A DNA stretch of 64,000 bases from Pisolithus tinctorius (Eukaryota; Basidiomycota; Agaricomycetes; Boletales; Pisolithaceae), in NCBI GenBank assembly GCA_024663395.1, contig JANFAH010000095.1, positions 62,001 through 126,000 of the forward strand, in the 5' to 3' direction. This document shows positions 11,844-22,400 of this stretch, in pieces; within the stretch, counting starts at the first letter, position 1, and every line of letters starts with the position of its first letter. The position numbers and the translations under genes are program-made. Under the pieces are notes generated by a model, which had not been told where the DNA came from, made no database searches, and saw nothing but the letters and a program-made list of their open reading frames with translations.

Positions 11844-11859
11844 AAGTCCAATTTATTAT
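11844..11859. repeat. Target-site duplication (16 bp) of the non-LTR retrotransposon, left copy
   Basis: AAGTCCAATTTATTAT at 11844-11859 is repeated exactly at 41176-41191, flanking the whole nest. On this side it is followed by TATTATTATTATT, the complement of the element's (AAT)n tail, so the inner edge may be off by a few bases. Confidence 0.9.
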
Positions 11860-12067
11860 TATTATTATTATTTTTGGTGGACGTATACGCTAGGAAGGCA
11901 ACTGACTAAGTCAGCCCCTTAGTAGCACGTTGGGATTTGGGGTTTTCACCCAAGGAAACATATCGTTGAGAGCATAATCATATAACCATAAACCCATATT
12001 ATCACCCAGGGGAAATGCTTGATGCACACCGGTTAAGGTAGTGTGGGACTCCCCACCTCGTTGGTAT
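11860..12067 (-). other. LINE 3' UTR and (AAT)n tail
   Basis: Sequence between the ORF2 stop and the target duplication. On the minus strand it ends with repeated AAT triplets instead of a pure A tail. No coding potential seen. Confidence 0.65.
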
Positions 12068-15000
12068 CTATCTACCACGCCCCGGAGGGCGCCGAGGTGT
12101 AATACCCACTAAAACCCCTGACTTCCAAATCCAGTTAAAGTTTGGAAGGTTTTCTTCGTTTAGCAATGTGCCGCGCCAGGTTTTGAGAATGGTCTCTTGT
12201 TTTATAGCTTTATTACCATAGCGTTTAGCGTCCGTTTGAAGACGGTCAAATTTTAATCTTAGGTTAATGGTGTGAACCCATTTGTTGTGGATTTCGTCAT
12301 GTGTCGGGATGCTTTCAGCTGTACCCTTGTTGATGACCCAGTCACAACGTAATTTCCATATTAGGTAAGCTGACTCTAGGACTAACATTGTGAAAAGTCG
12401 AGTGTCTCCGATCTGTCGTCGTCCATTGTGACGGAAATCTGTGAGGCCAGCGCCGAAGATCGTTCCAAAGTTAATGTTAGGCCATTGGGATCCACGCATC
12501 GACCATAGGCGTTCCGCCAAGGGCCAGATTATGGCGCGGAAAGGTGAGCGTGTGCATTCAGTGAGAATATGTGGTAGTGATTCAGTTTCGCCGCACATTA
12601 GGCAGGTGCCCCTTATTTCATAGAGCGGGATTCTGAGCCAGTACTCGCCAATTTTGTAGCAGTCATGGAGGCTTTTCCAAAGGAAATTTCGGAGGTTCCT
12701 GGGTACGTCCTTGCTTCTTATACTCTTCCATATTTTTGCCGTCGACGGGGTTGTTCCCCACAGGCTTCGCACAGCGTGTTGGGTGAGGGCAAGGTTAATC
12801 TTTGTTTGTTTTTTGACTTCTAGTTCTCTCGCAGTGTGGTGGCAGATTAGGGCGTGATGAAAAATGCGTTGGGTTCCTGCTGCCAGACGCAAGCCACGAA
12901 TAGAGAAGTACGGGTCGAAGGATGTATCAGGGACATGCATGGTTTGGGAGGTGAGGGCCATTTTGGCTAGATCGGATGCGGCTGAGCGTTTTCTGCGAGG
13001 AGTGTTTGCACTCCATGCTTGCAGCAGTGTTTGAGCACTGCGTTGACGTAGGACGGCAACTATGGAGCGGTATACTTCTGCATCGTCGCAGTGAAACCAG
13101 TCTCTGTCTTCGTTTCTAGGTAAGTTGACAGTGAGGTTTTTAACGATTTCTATGGAGTTGATATGGGCTAGTACAGGTATGAAATGGTCAATTTTTTGTA
13201 TGGACTCCAGAATGGCACACAAAATGCCGGTGTCGTCTGTCTTGTTGTCTCCAGTTGTGCAGAGGGCTATGTTACGGGGGTCGCTGTGTTCAAAAAACGC
13301 ACTGCCGCTGGAGACTCGGGTGCTGTCCTCGTCTATCTGGTGGCTCGAACCATATAGAATCTCGACAGTGGGGTGGATTGCAGCGTTGGGTGCAGTGTGT
13401 TGAGCAGCGGGGGACTCGGTTCTTGGGGTTGGGGGGTATAGTATGCGGAAGGCATTTTCGATGGGTCCTGATTCGGTGAGTGCGGGATCAAAAGTCAAGG
13501 CCCCTTTTTCCTCAAGGGCTGCTCGGTTACGAGCAAGCTCTTCTATTGAAAGGTCGGGGTTCGTCCGAGGGGGTATGGGAGTTGGGGACCATTTAGAAGG
13601 GATGCACTTTGTAATATTTAAGGCTGTCTCAATGCATTTGAAGGGTTTCAGGCATCTGGCTGTTTCACGTAGTTCGTTGCATCGTGTGCAAGTGCATGTA
13701 CTTAGGCGCTTGTGGGTGTTATCGAGGGGAGTACTGGCTAGCGTCCACACTTCGCCGGCAGTCGTGATGTTATGGTGGTCTCGAACACATTGGGCGTAAA
13801 AGTAGTTATTCAGTTTTTTCAGGCTGGGGAGGGCACCAGTGTGAAACCAGATTGGTAGTGATTTGAGTACATTCGGGTGGAAGCATAACGCGTCTAGTGT
13901 GAGTTTATACTTTTTAGCTAGTGTTATACAGCGATTGAGTGGGGGGGGGGCAGTTTCGAGGGAGATAACAGCCATGATTGGAGGAAGTAGTTTCTCCTAG
14001 TGTTGGGTTTCGAGGTGGGAGATGGTGCAGCGGATATACGTAGCAGTTCGTGGGCGAAAGCCATCCAGGCTGGGGGATTGGGCGAAAGTAGTTTCTTGAG
14101 CCAGACTATTTCTATTGCCTCGTTTCTTAGTTTGAGGTCGAGGATACCTTTTCCTCCATGTGGGATCGGGGCACACAGAATGTTAAAGCGAATGTTGGAT
14201 TTACCAGGTGTGTCCCATGCGAAGCATTTTAGGCGCTTGATGAGGTAGTCTTCTACGTCTCTCGGCATACCTTGGGCGCAGGTCAGGTATTGCGTCATAG
14301 CGCCTATTGTCCATTGTATTATGGTTTTTCTTCCCTCGATCGAGGGATTGCGGGTATTCCATTTACGTAGCCTGGATTCTATTTTCTCGACAATGGGTGA
14401 CCAGACTGATGGCTCGTGTACCTTATTTCCCAACCATGCTCCGAGTATGCGAGTTGCTTGGCCGTCACGAGTTATCCGGGCGCCTGGGGGAAAAGGTATG
14501 GACATAGGATTGAGCTTTGAGGACTCAACTAGCGATTGTTGGTATTCCGGGGTACCGATTGGGATTATTTCTGTTTTGTCTATGTTGAACTTGGCTCCCG
14601 AGGCGCAACACCATGTGGATAGAATGGTATTGAGTATTCCTACATCATCATTAGCTGCTAGGTAGACTGTGGTGTCGTCTGCAAACATCGAGACTACCGA
14701 GCGATAGACGTTGCTTGTGGGTTTAAAGCCAGAAAGAGGGGACCTCCTCAACATTTCGGCTAGTGGCTCTATTGCGATGTCAAACAAGAGGCAGGATAGG
14801 GGGTCACCCTGCCTAACTCCCCTGGTTATTCGGAAGCTTGAGCTGGCTTCACCATTGATCATTACTATCGTTTCTGCCGATTCGTAAAGTGATTTTACTG
14901 TATTAATGAAGGAAGGCGGAAGGCCGTATTTGTCTAATACTTTCCATAAGTAGTCATGCATGATTTTGTCATAAGCTTTTTCTTGGTCCAAGGCGACTAT

Positions 15001-16203
15001 AGCGCCGTTCTCCTCAGTAGCTTCGGCGTAGTGTAGAATTAATTGAGTGAGACGTATCTGGTCTGTAATGCTACGGCCTGGCAGGAATCCTGCTTGGTTT
15101 TCATGGATTATCAGGGGGGCCGCGTGCGTGAGCCTTATTGCGAGTATTTTAGTAAATAATTTGTAATCTGAATTTAACAGGGTTATCGGTCTGTAGTTCG
15201 TTATTTCTCGTCTGTCTTTCTTTTTATAGAGTGGGCAGATCCATCCTTCTGAGAAATTTGTAGTTGGGTCAGCCCCATGGTGTTGGATATCGTTGAAAAC
15301 TTTGACTAGGCAGGTTGAAAGGCAGAAGGGCTCGGTTATTCCTTTTTCTGAGGCTTCGTCATCCTCTGGAGGGGGTAGGGCAGCTAGCCATTTCCAGAAT
15401 TCGTAAGGTAGTCCGTCTAGGCCTGCTGCTTTCCCACACGGTAGATTTCGTAGGGTTGTCTCAATTTCGGCCTGTGAGATGTTTTTGTCTAGGGCTTCGA
15501 GCTCCGTCTCGGGGAGTCTGACATTGATGTTTGAAAGGACTTCGTCTATCGCTGACGAGCGTTCGTTCAGGGGGCAGAGGTCCGCTTGTTGTAAGTTGTT
15601 GTAGAAGGACTTTGCTATCGAGGCCATACCGTCGGACCTTGAGCAAAAGCGTGGGTCTTCGGGCGGGGATGATAGGTCACATAGTTCAATTATGATGTCT
15701 TTGGGTTTGCTATCCTTTCCAGATTTCGCCCATAGTTTACTCGTAGGGGATTCGCATTCTAGGCAAACTCTGAGAGACGAGTGGTCCCGTATATTTGCGT
15801 GTCGCATTTGCCTCAGGCGTGCGATGTCTTCTCGGAGTTCGCAGCTCGCCTGGAGTTTGGCTTCGTCATCGAGGGATTGATCGTTCAAGGTCGTGCGAAG
15901 TTTTTCTTGTAGGTTGCTTATCTTATTTGATAAAGCTGGCATAATGGTTCGCGCGCGGTTACGCAGTATGCGTACGGCCGTATCTTTAAACGATTTGAAA
16001 AGCATTTGCGGGTTTTTAGTGGCGGAACGGTTTTGTGGGGTGCAGGACTCAAGTTCATCAGATAGTTTTCGTGCTTCTTCTTCGATTTTCATATGGACCT
16101 CTTTGTCTTTCAGGAGGCTCGGGTTGAGGGTCCATCGGCCCTTACCTATAAAGGGTAGACTTCGTTTGGATATGCGTACTGACACCATGTGATGGTCTGT
16201 GTG
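12068..16203 (-). pseudogene. LINE ORF2, 3' part: reverse transcriptase, degenerate RNase H-like domain, zinc-binding tail
   Basis: Starts within the endonuclease (TDHHMVSVRIS), then gives RT motifs in order: NYRPITLLNSDYKLFTKILA, HENQAGFLPGRSITDQI, IVALDQEKAYDKI (catalytic Asp), GVRQGDPLSCLLF and FADDTTVYL (catalytic Asp pair). A region at about 13,000-13,400 resembles RNase H by layout (AFFEHSDPRNIALCT, ILCAILESIQKI) but lacks the expected acidic residues. A Cys-His segment, CLMCGETESLPHILTEC, is the zf-RVT tail. The frame changes near 13,940 at a run of about ten C on the minus strand; the two frames overlap at 13924-13975. That looks like a one-base homopolymer indel. With the transposon split upstream, the element is probably inactive. 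Confidence 0.88.
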
Positions 16204-16205
16204 TA

Positions 16206-16219
16206 CATCAGCAAAACAC
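16206..16219 (+). repeat. Left terminal inverted repeat of the Plavaka-type element
   Basis: CATCAGCAAAACAC here pairs with CATCAGTAAATCAC read inward from 37791, 12 of 14 positions matching. The flanking dinucleotide is TA. Confidence 0.85.
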
Positions 16220-16585
16220 AAAAATGTGTTAGTAACTCATAGCTGCCCATAGTATTTGCACAATTCCATATTAGTCCAAAGCAATGTCAAGCATCCTAGC
16301 AACTCATAGTGCCAGAGTAGACTACACCAGACTTGCCCAAAGTAGTGGCCAGCATCCAAGCAACTCATAGCACCTGAGTAAGCCACACCAGTGATACCAG
16401 CAATCCAAAGACCAATAGCTACCTAGCATACAAGGGAACAGACACACCTAGCTAATACAGCAACCTAGATTCCCACTGTAGTAGAGAACTTGGTAGATCT
16501 AACTTCATTCCTATGCATGAAGGCAACAACACACAAACATAACATACAGCATTTTTCGATAAGTACAGGAAAGTAATGGATAGTA
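16220..16585. repeat. Left subterminal region with repeated CATAG motifs
   Basis: Short imperfect direct repeats: AACTCATAG occurs at about 16234, 16305 and 16362, CCCATAG at about 16245, and two longer versions begin AGCATCC[T/A]AGCAACTCATAG. Such clustered subterminal repeats are typical transposase-binding arrays in CACTA-like elements. No gene is seen in this stretch. Confidence 0.6.
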
Positions 16586-17259
16586 CTAGTCTAGATGAAT
16601 GGCGAGTATTCGACTACCGGCATGCTCAATAACTGTGCCTATCAAGGTCCGGCATAAGTAAAATAGCGGCCCAAAAGAAAAGAGCGAGCATAGCATACCA
16701 TCGGACTCGAGAGATGGCTGCAGCTCACCGGCCAGAACACTAACGTCGAAAATAGGCTCCCCCAGTCTGCGTTTTTTCATTGCTACACATAATGAGCCGA
16801 CCTCCATATCTTTTTCGTGGACTCTCGCCTCGCCGCTGCCCGCCTTGTACTTGTACAACTTGGCCATCGATTCGTATTCGTGGGCGATGCATGCAGCCAG
16901 AGCTTGTTCCACATGAAAGACTTCACATTGTGTGCACGCTACATCGAGAAGGAGAAGTGCCTCGTGATTCAGCTGACTCTTTGATTCATGCTGCAGATTG
17001 AAAACCTATCAATGAGTGGTTATTAGGAAGGAAAAAAAGAACTTACTGTGTGAGTGGACGACTCCAATATTCCATACATCTCAGCTAAGACACCAGTTGT
17101 CTCCGCTTTGACCTCGGCACTGCTAGAGGGGCTGTTGCAGGAAGAGAACCCGCCATCACGAGACTTATGGGGCAGTCCTTTGCCGCCCGGGCAATGCTCG
17201 ACCGTGGGCATGGTCGACCCAGCATGAAGGTGTGTGTGATTGAGGTTATAAACGGACAT
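16586..17259 (-). CDS. Accessory protein of the Plavaka-type element, unknown function
   Basis: Three exons (17259-17047, 17005-16699, 16638-16586) join in frame to 190 codons plus stop, with donors GTAAGT and GTATGC and acceptors TTGATAG. The start is MSVYNLNHTHLHAGSTMPTV, with a second Met 16 residues on. The middle is acidic and helical (LNHEALLLLDVACTQCEVFH, EQALAACIAHEYESMAKLY), followed by a basic patch, AMKKRRL. I recognise no domain. It is transcribed away from the transposase with about 137 bp between the two start codons. CACTA-type transposons often encode a second DNA-binding protein (TnpA-like) beside the transposase; position alone suggests that role here. The reading frame is intact. 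Confidence 0.55.
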
Positions 17260-17396
17260 GAGTGACTATGTTCGCGAATGGGATGTGATTGGGTAGTATA
17301 TGAGAAATACACTCCGTAGCGATCCAAACAACGTCCTGATTTGCACTGAAGTGATAATCACGTAACACGGAATCGGCCTGCCTGACCATCTAGAGT
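17260..17396. promoter_or_regulatory. Divergent promoter between the accessory gene and the transposase
   Basis: 137 bp separate the two opposite start codons. No clear TATA box was identified. Its role is inferred from the head-to-head arrangement. Confidence 0.4.
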
Positions 17397-17428
17397 ATGC
17401 CCCGCTGTCCAAGTTGCGGTAAAGGCGG
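17397..17428 (+). pseudogene. Plavaka transposase, 5' end (first half of the zinc finger)
   Basis: ATG at 17397 opens MPRCPSCGKG and is then cut by the Gypsy LTR at 17429. The sequence resumes at 28951 with GFQSHSAVAMHMSQPSSGC. Joined, these form a C2H2-like finger (CPSC...H...H/C), as expected at the N-terminus of Plavaka transposases. It is too short to have been found as an open frame and is identified only through the match across the insertion. Confidence 0.75.
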
Positions 17429-19295
17429 TGTGAGTCAAAGTGAGGAATGCTGGTGAAAACCAAACAAATCCAACACAAAAGACAAATAAGAGCGAGTGGT
17501 GGTTTGCCTCCGCGGAACCTGGAGTGCAGAGAAACCTAAATGTGTGGGGGGGGACTTCAAGTAGAGGGCTCCTGGTGCAAGTCGCCGACAAGTTATGCAG
17601 GAGAGGATGAATGAACACTGATTGAGAAGGGGATGCTGAACAGAGCAGGGGTGTTCAGCCGAAAGGACTTGGGAGTAAATGGATTTCGATAGGATGTGCT
17701 CCTGGCGCAAGTCGATGATGAGTTACGCAGGAGTGGATGGATGACTAAACAAGAGGTTGCTGACTAAGCACTGATGATACTGCTGATGATGAATAGAGGT
17801 AGATAGACCCTTGATGGAGCCTCAACTACCAATGATATAAATGAAGACAGATAGACTCTTCCGAATGAGCCTCAACTGTCGACGACGAGATATGCTGAGC
17901 TGAGCTGACTTCTGGATTGCTTCTTGATTGATTCTTGATTGATTGTTGGTAGCTAAGTACATGGGGGTTTATATACTGAGGGGGGAGCACAGCTTGTGAC
18001 AAACAAGGCACAAACACTTGGTAAGTAATGAGTAAGGACTGAATAATCATGATGAGTAAGCGAGAAATGATAAGTAAGCAAGCAAAGAAGATTGGTAAGT
18101 ATTGGCAATGAACGAGTCAAGGATAGTCAAAATATCACAAAATGAGTCAAATGGAGTCAGAAACTGAGTAAGCGCACTGATATCACATTAGGGGGTGGCG
18201 ATGCAAGCTAGATCTCGGCGGAGACATCTCTAGATCCAAAGATGGCATGACAGATGGACAGTGTTTCCAGATAGGGAAGTATTAATTCCAGAATTGAAGG
18301 GCATGAGTCAGGCGTCAAAGGGGGCTAGGGCATTGGGGGTCTGTGGGGCAATGAGAGCATACGTGATCGCGTCTCCCACCCTTTCATCCTCTCAGCGAAG
18401 TTAACAAAAACTTCATGAACGGGGCTCTGATGGAGGAGGAGGAGAAGGGGGGACGTCTTCTGCTGGATCTTGCAGTAAGAAGGCAAGATGCATGTCATAC
18501 TCATCATGAATGCGATCAGGGAGGCTGGAGGACAGTAGATTATACTGCAGCTGTCACAATGCAGGAAGAATGATGGACGAGACTGGAATAAAGATGGTGC
18601 AGGGACCAGGGAGGAATGATCCATATGCTTCATCAACCGGGGGGACTGAAATGACCACATAAGACCTTTCTAACTGAGTGACAGACCTGAGGCAACCAAA
18701 GAACGTCCTTCTGGAAGTCATACTGACAAGGAGAACACGCTGACCAAGCTGCATGGGATGAGATGGGGCTGACAATGACGGGATGAACCAGGGGGCTTCA
18801 GGACAGAAGCTGGTGGGAACGCCTGGCAGATATATGTAGCCACTGTCTCTGGCAAATGAGACAAGCAAGATGACTGACGAAGAGGTGGCCATGATTGATG
18901 GACTTTGCGAAATGAGCGTCTGATGGATGGAGTGCTGTAGAAACACGCAGGGTGCGAGGATCCTCTCCAAATTTGGAAGGAAGAATCATGGGGCTGAGCA
19001 CTTTAAGCGAGCATGGGAACAGAGTCGATATCTTTGGAAATGGTGGAGATACGATGAAAACTGGAATGCCGTACACGGGCGCTAAAAACCTTTAATGCGT
19101 GCTTAACTCACTTCCTCTTTTCTCTTTAGCACTGATGACTCGTTCTTGTGCGAAGGATGACTGTTCATGTCCAACAGTCTTTCTACGCATGAGGCCTTTA
19201 GTCTTCATCTGCATGCTTGGGCATTGTGCGCAACTCGTCAACGAGTTAGGCAGAGTCAGCTGTAACCATGTCCACAACACCTTTGGTGTGTGACA
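17429..19295 (-). repeat. 3' LTR of the Gypsy element
   Basis: Direct repeat partner of 27085-28950. Differences seen on reading are mainly transitions (for example CGCGG/CGTGG and CGCCGACAAG/CACTGACGAG), plus a few single-base indels. That fits a fairly recent insertion with C-to-T type decay. Confidence 0.92.
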
Positions 19296-19427
19296 TCCAC
19301 CGGCAAGAAGAAATGCAATCATCCCCGATTGCGACCAATGCAAGGAACCCAGGGAAAACAAAAAGAAAAATGAATGAAGGAATGACAGGCAATCAGTATC
19401 GTAAGAAACGAAAAAGAAATGAAAAGA

Positions 19428-22400
19428 TCATGAATAGTTGTCTGAGTCATAGTCATTATCATTATTGGTTTCTTTGTTTTCGTCATCTGCTTCATCTTCT
19501 TCATCATTGTCGTTGTCGTCATCATTACTGCTGTTATTATCTTCTTCTTCATCTCTTTCTTCTTCCATAATGCTGGGTAAGGGAGTGTGGCGAGAATAAT
19601 AGGGAATGAGTCGAAACGCTGCGACACCTCGAGCAGAAATGGTGCCATCGAGTTCTTTAAGGATGTAGGAGCCTCCCTTGGTGTGACGAACAACCTCATA
19701 GGGACCAAGGTAGCGTGGCTTTGACTTGCGATCCAGTTCCTTCTCTATCTGTGTGTTGCGAACCAATACCAAATCTCCTGGCTCATAAGCCGACTTCATC
19801 AACCATAAAGCATACCTCTTCTCAAACTGACCCTTGGAGCGTAAACGAGACTTCTGCAATGTAGCGAAAGCGGCATTGATATCTTCTTCTCTCCTTTCCA
19901 ACTGACGAATGTGAAGTGTGAGAAGCTCTTGAGATGACATTCCAGAGTAAAACCCTTCAACAAGATAGGTAGACTCGAAGAGATCAAAAGGCAGGACAGG
20001 ATCAAGACCATGTAGCAGGAAGTAGGGGCTGAATCCAGTGGAGTGACGAGTAGTGACCTTGTCTGCAAAGAACGCATGATGGACCTTGGACGGCCAAAGC
20101 GAAAGATCTCCTTCACAAGCTTTGATGACAGCTTCTCTGATAACAAAGTGACCACGTTCTACAACTCCATTTGCCTTGGAATTATATGGGGAGATGCGAA
20201 TCTGAGGAATGGAGTAGTGCTTCATGAGTTTCTCAAAGGCGCCCTTGACCTCACTGCCATTATCAGTGACAACCTGGGCAATAGCACCATAACGACAGAA
20301 GACTTCTTCCCAGAAGAATTTAGCAAGACTGTCTGCATTGGCATGACGAAGAGCACGACCTTCTGCAGCGAGGGAAAGATCATCTCAAGCTGCGACAAGA
20401 TAGCGATAACCACGTGCTTTGGGCATGAGCATGACATCGACATAGACCTTCATAAAGATTCTGGGGGAAGCGGAAATGGTGATAGGAACCTCTGCTTTAC
20501 GAGTGCTTCGGATCTGGCATTCATGGCAAGAGTGGACATGATGGGCAACGTCTTGATACATCTGAGGCCAGTAAAAGCGCTGTCTGACTGTATGAAAGAC
20601 TCCAAAGACTCCACGATGACCGAGTTCTTCATGAGCATGGCTGAGGATCTGGACACAGAGATGGGGATCGAAAATGACCTTGGCTGGAGGATGGGGACCT
20701 CGACGTTTAAAGAGCTGGTCTCCACGAAGGAAGAACTGGAGGGATCTGCGAATGAAGTGCTTGCAAGCAGTACTGGAAGGGAACGGGGGAAGTTCTGTAG
20801 TACGAAGGAAGTGCAGGACTCGACGTAAGAGGACATCTTGAGATGTATCATTGGAAAGGAATGACGGGAGGATAACGGCATATGTGGACTCGCGCACAAG
20901 TCGTTGATGAGTTGCGCTGACTGAAGACAGATGGGCATCTGTAAAAAGAATACTCTCCAACCACTCATCAGCTTCTTCTGCATCAGCTTCGCCTTCTTCA
21001 TACTCCTCTTCTGTAGGTTGACATCTGGAAAGGGCATCCGGGGCTCGGTGACGAACAGCAGGGACATGAATGAGCTTAAAATCAAAGAGAAGTATACCCT
21101 CGATCCAGCGATTGACAGTAGCGTTAGGTTGAAGATCTGGATCATTGAGCATACCTTTGATGTACTTCGCATCAACCTCTACCCATAGATGACAAACGCC
21201 ATAGAGATATAGACGGTAGTGACGAAGTGCTCTGAAGAGACCATAGAGCTCGAGCTTAGGCTGACTGTAGCGAGATTCACGTTCATTGATGGGGAGTGAG
21301 CCATAGCGAGCAGGACGTTTACGACCTTCTTCATCATACTGAGAGAGAACAAATCCAATGGCGATGTTACTAGTGTCAATGGAAAGAACGACTGGCAGGT
21401 CAGATGAGTAGTCAATGGGGTGAAGGGCAGGAGCAGATGAGATGGCGAGCTTCAAGGCATCAAACACATCTTGCTGGGGCTGACCCCAAATGAATGGAGC
21501 ATTCTTGCGATAAAGGTCAATGAGTGGGCGAGCCAACTGCGAGTAGTTCGCAATCCAGATACAAACAGTACCACAGAGACCTAGGAATGAGCGAACATCT
21601 TTGGGCGTAGCGAGCGTTGGCCAGTTGACGACCTTCTTCACCTTGTGGTCGTCAGGAGAGCGACCATGAGGATGGCATGCTTGACCAAGAATGATAACAC
21701 GAGGCTGGCAGACCTGAGATTTCAAGCCAGAAAACGTTCCGCCGGCATGAGCAAACCGATGCATGACTCTATGCACGTCTACAGCATGTTCCCAAATGAA
21801 GCGACGTATGCCAGGATTCTCGGGTAACGTTTCGGCATTGCCATTGGCATCTTCATAGCGGGTTGCAGGGCCTTTGACTGGCAGATCATCGATGAAAACG
21901 TTGGCAACGTGAGGGATTTCATCCTGTAGAATGAATGCTGTACAATTCTGAAACTCTGATGGCGAGTTGGTGTAGCCTTGAGGCATGGCAGTATGGCGCA
22001 GTAAGCCAAGAGGCGTCATGAAGGATGTCAGATCTCGGCTATCGGGATGGAGCTGGCGTGCATCAAATCCTGAAAATAGATCAAAGACCGTGTAGCATTG
22101 ATGACCGGCAAACGGCTCCACAAAGTCATCCAATATTGGTGGAACACCAGCGTCTCGAATGGTAACCTTATTCAGAGGCTGTAGATCATGAACAATACGG
22201 ATCTTGCCATTCTTTTTCATAACGCAGAACCATTTGGAGCGATAGGATGATTGGGCCGGCTCATAGAGACCAGCGGCGATCTTCTCCCGAAGAAGCTGTA
22301 TGACACGTTCTCATATGCCAGGGGGAATTGGAATGTTACGAAACTCCCATGGTTCGTGTGGCAGGACAGGAATGATGTAAGGCGAAAAGTAGTCTGAACG

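Noticed and set aside
13443..13799. Plus-strand frames over the LINE
   Set aside because: Antisense shadows of ORF2.
20043..20828. 261-codon plus-strand open frame
   Set aside because: Antisense of Gypsy pol integrase; no independent domain and the minus-strand reading is clearly the coding one.
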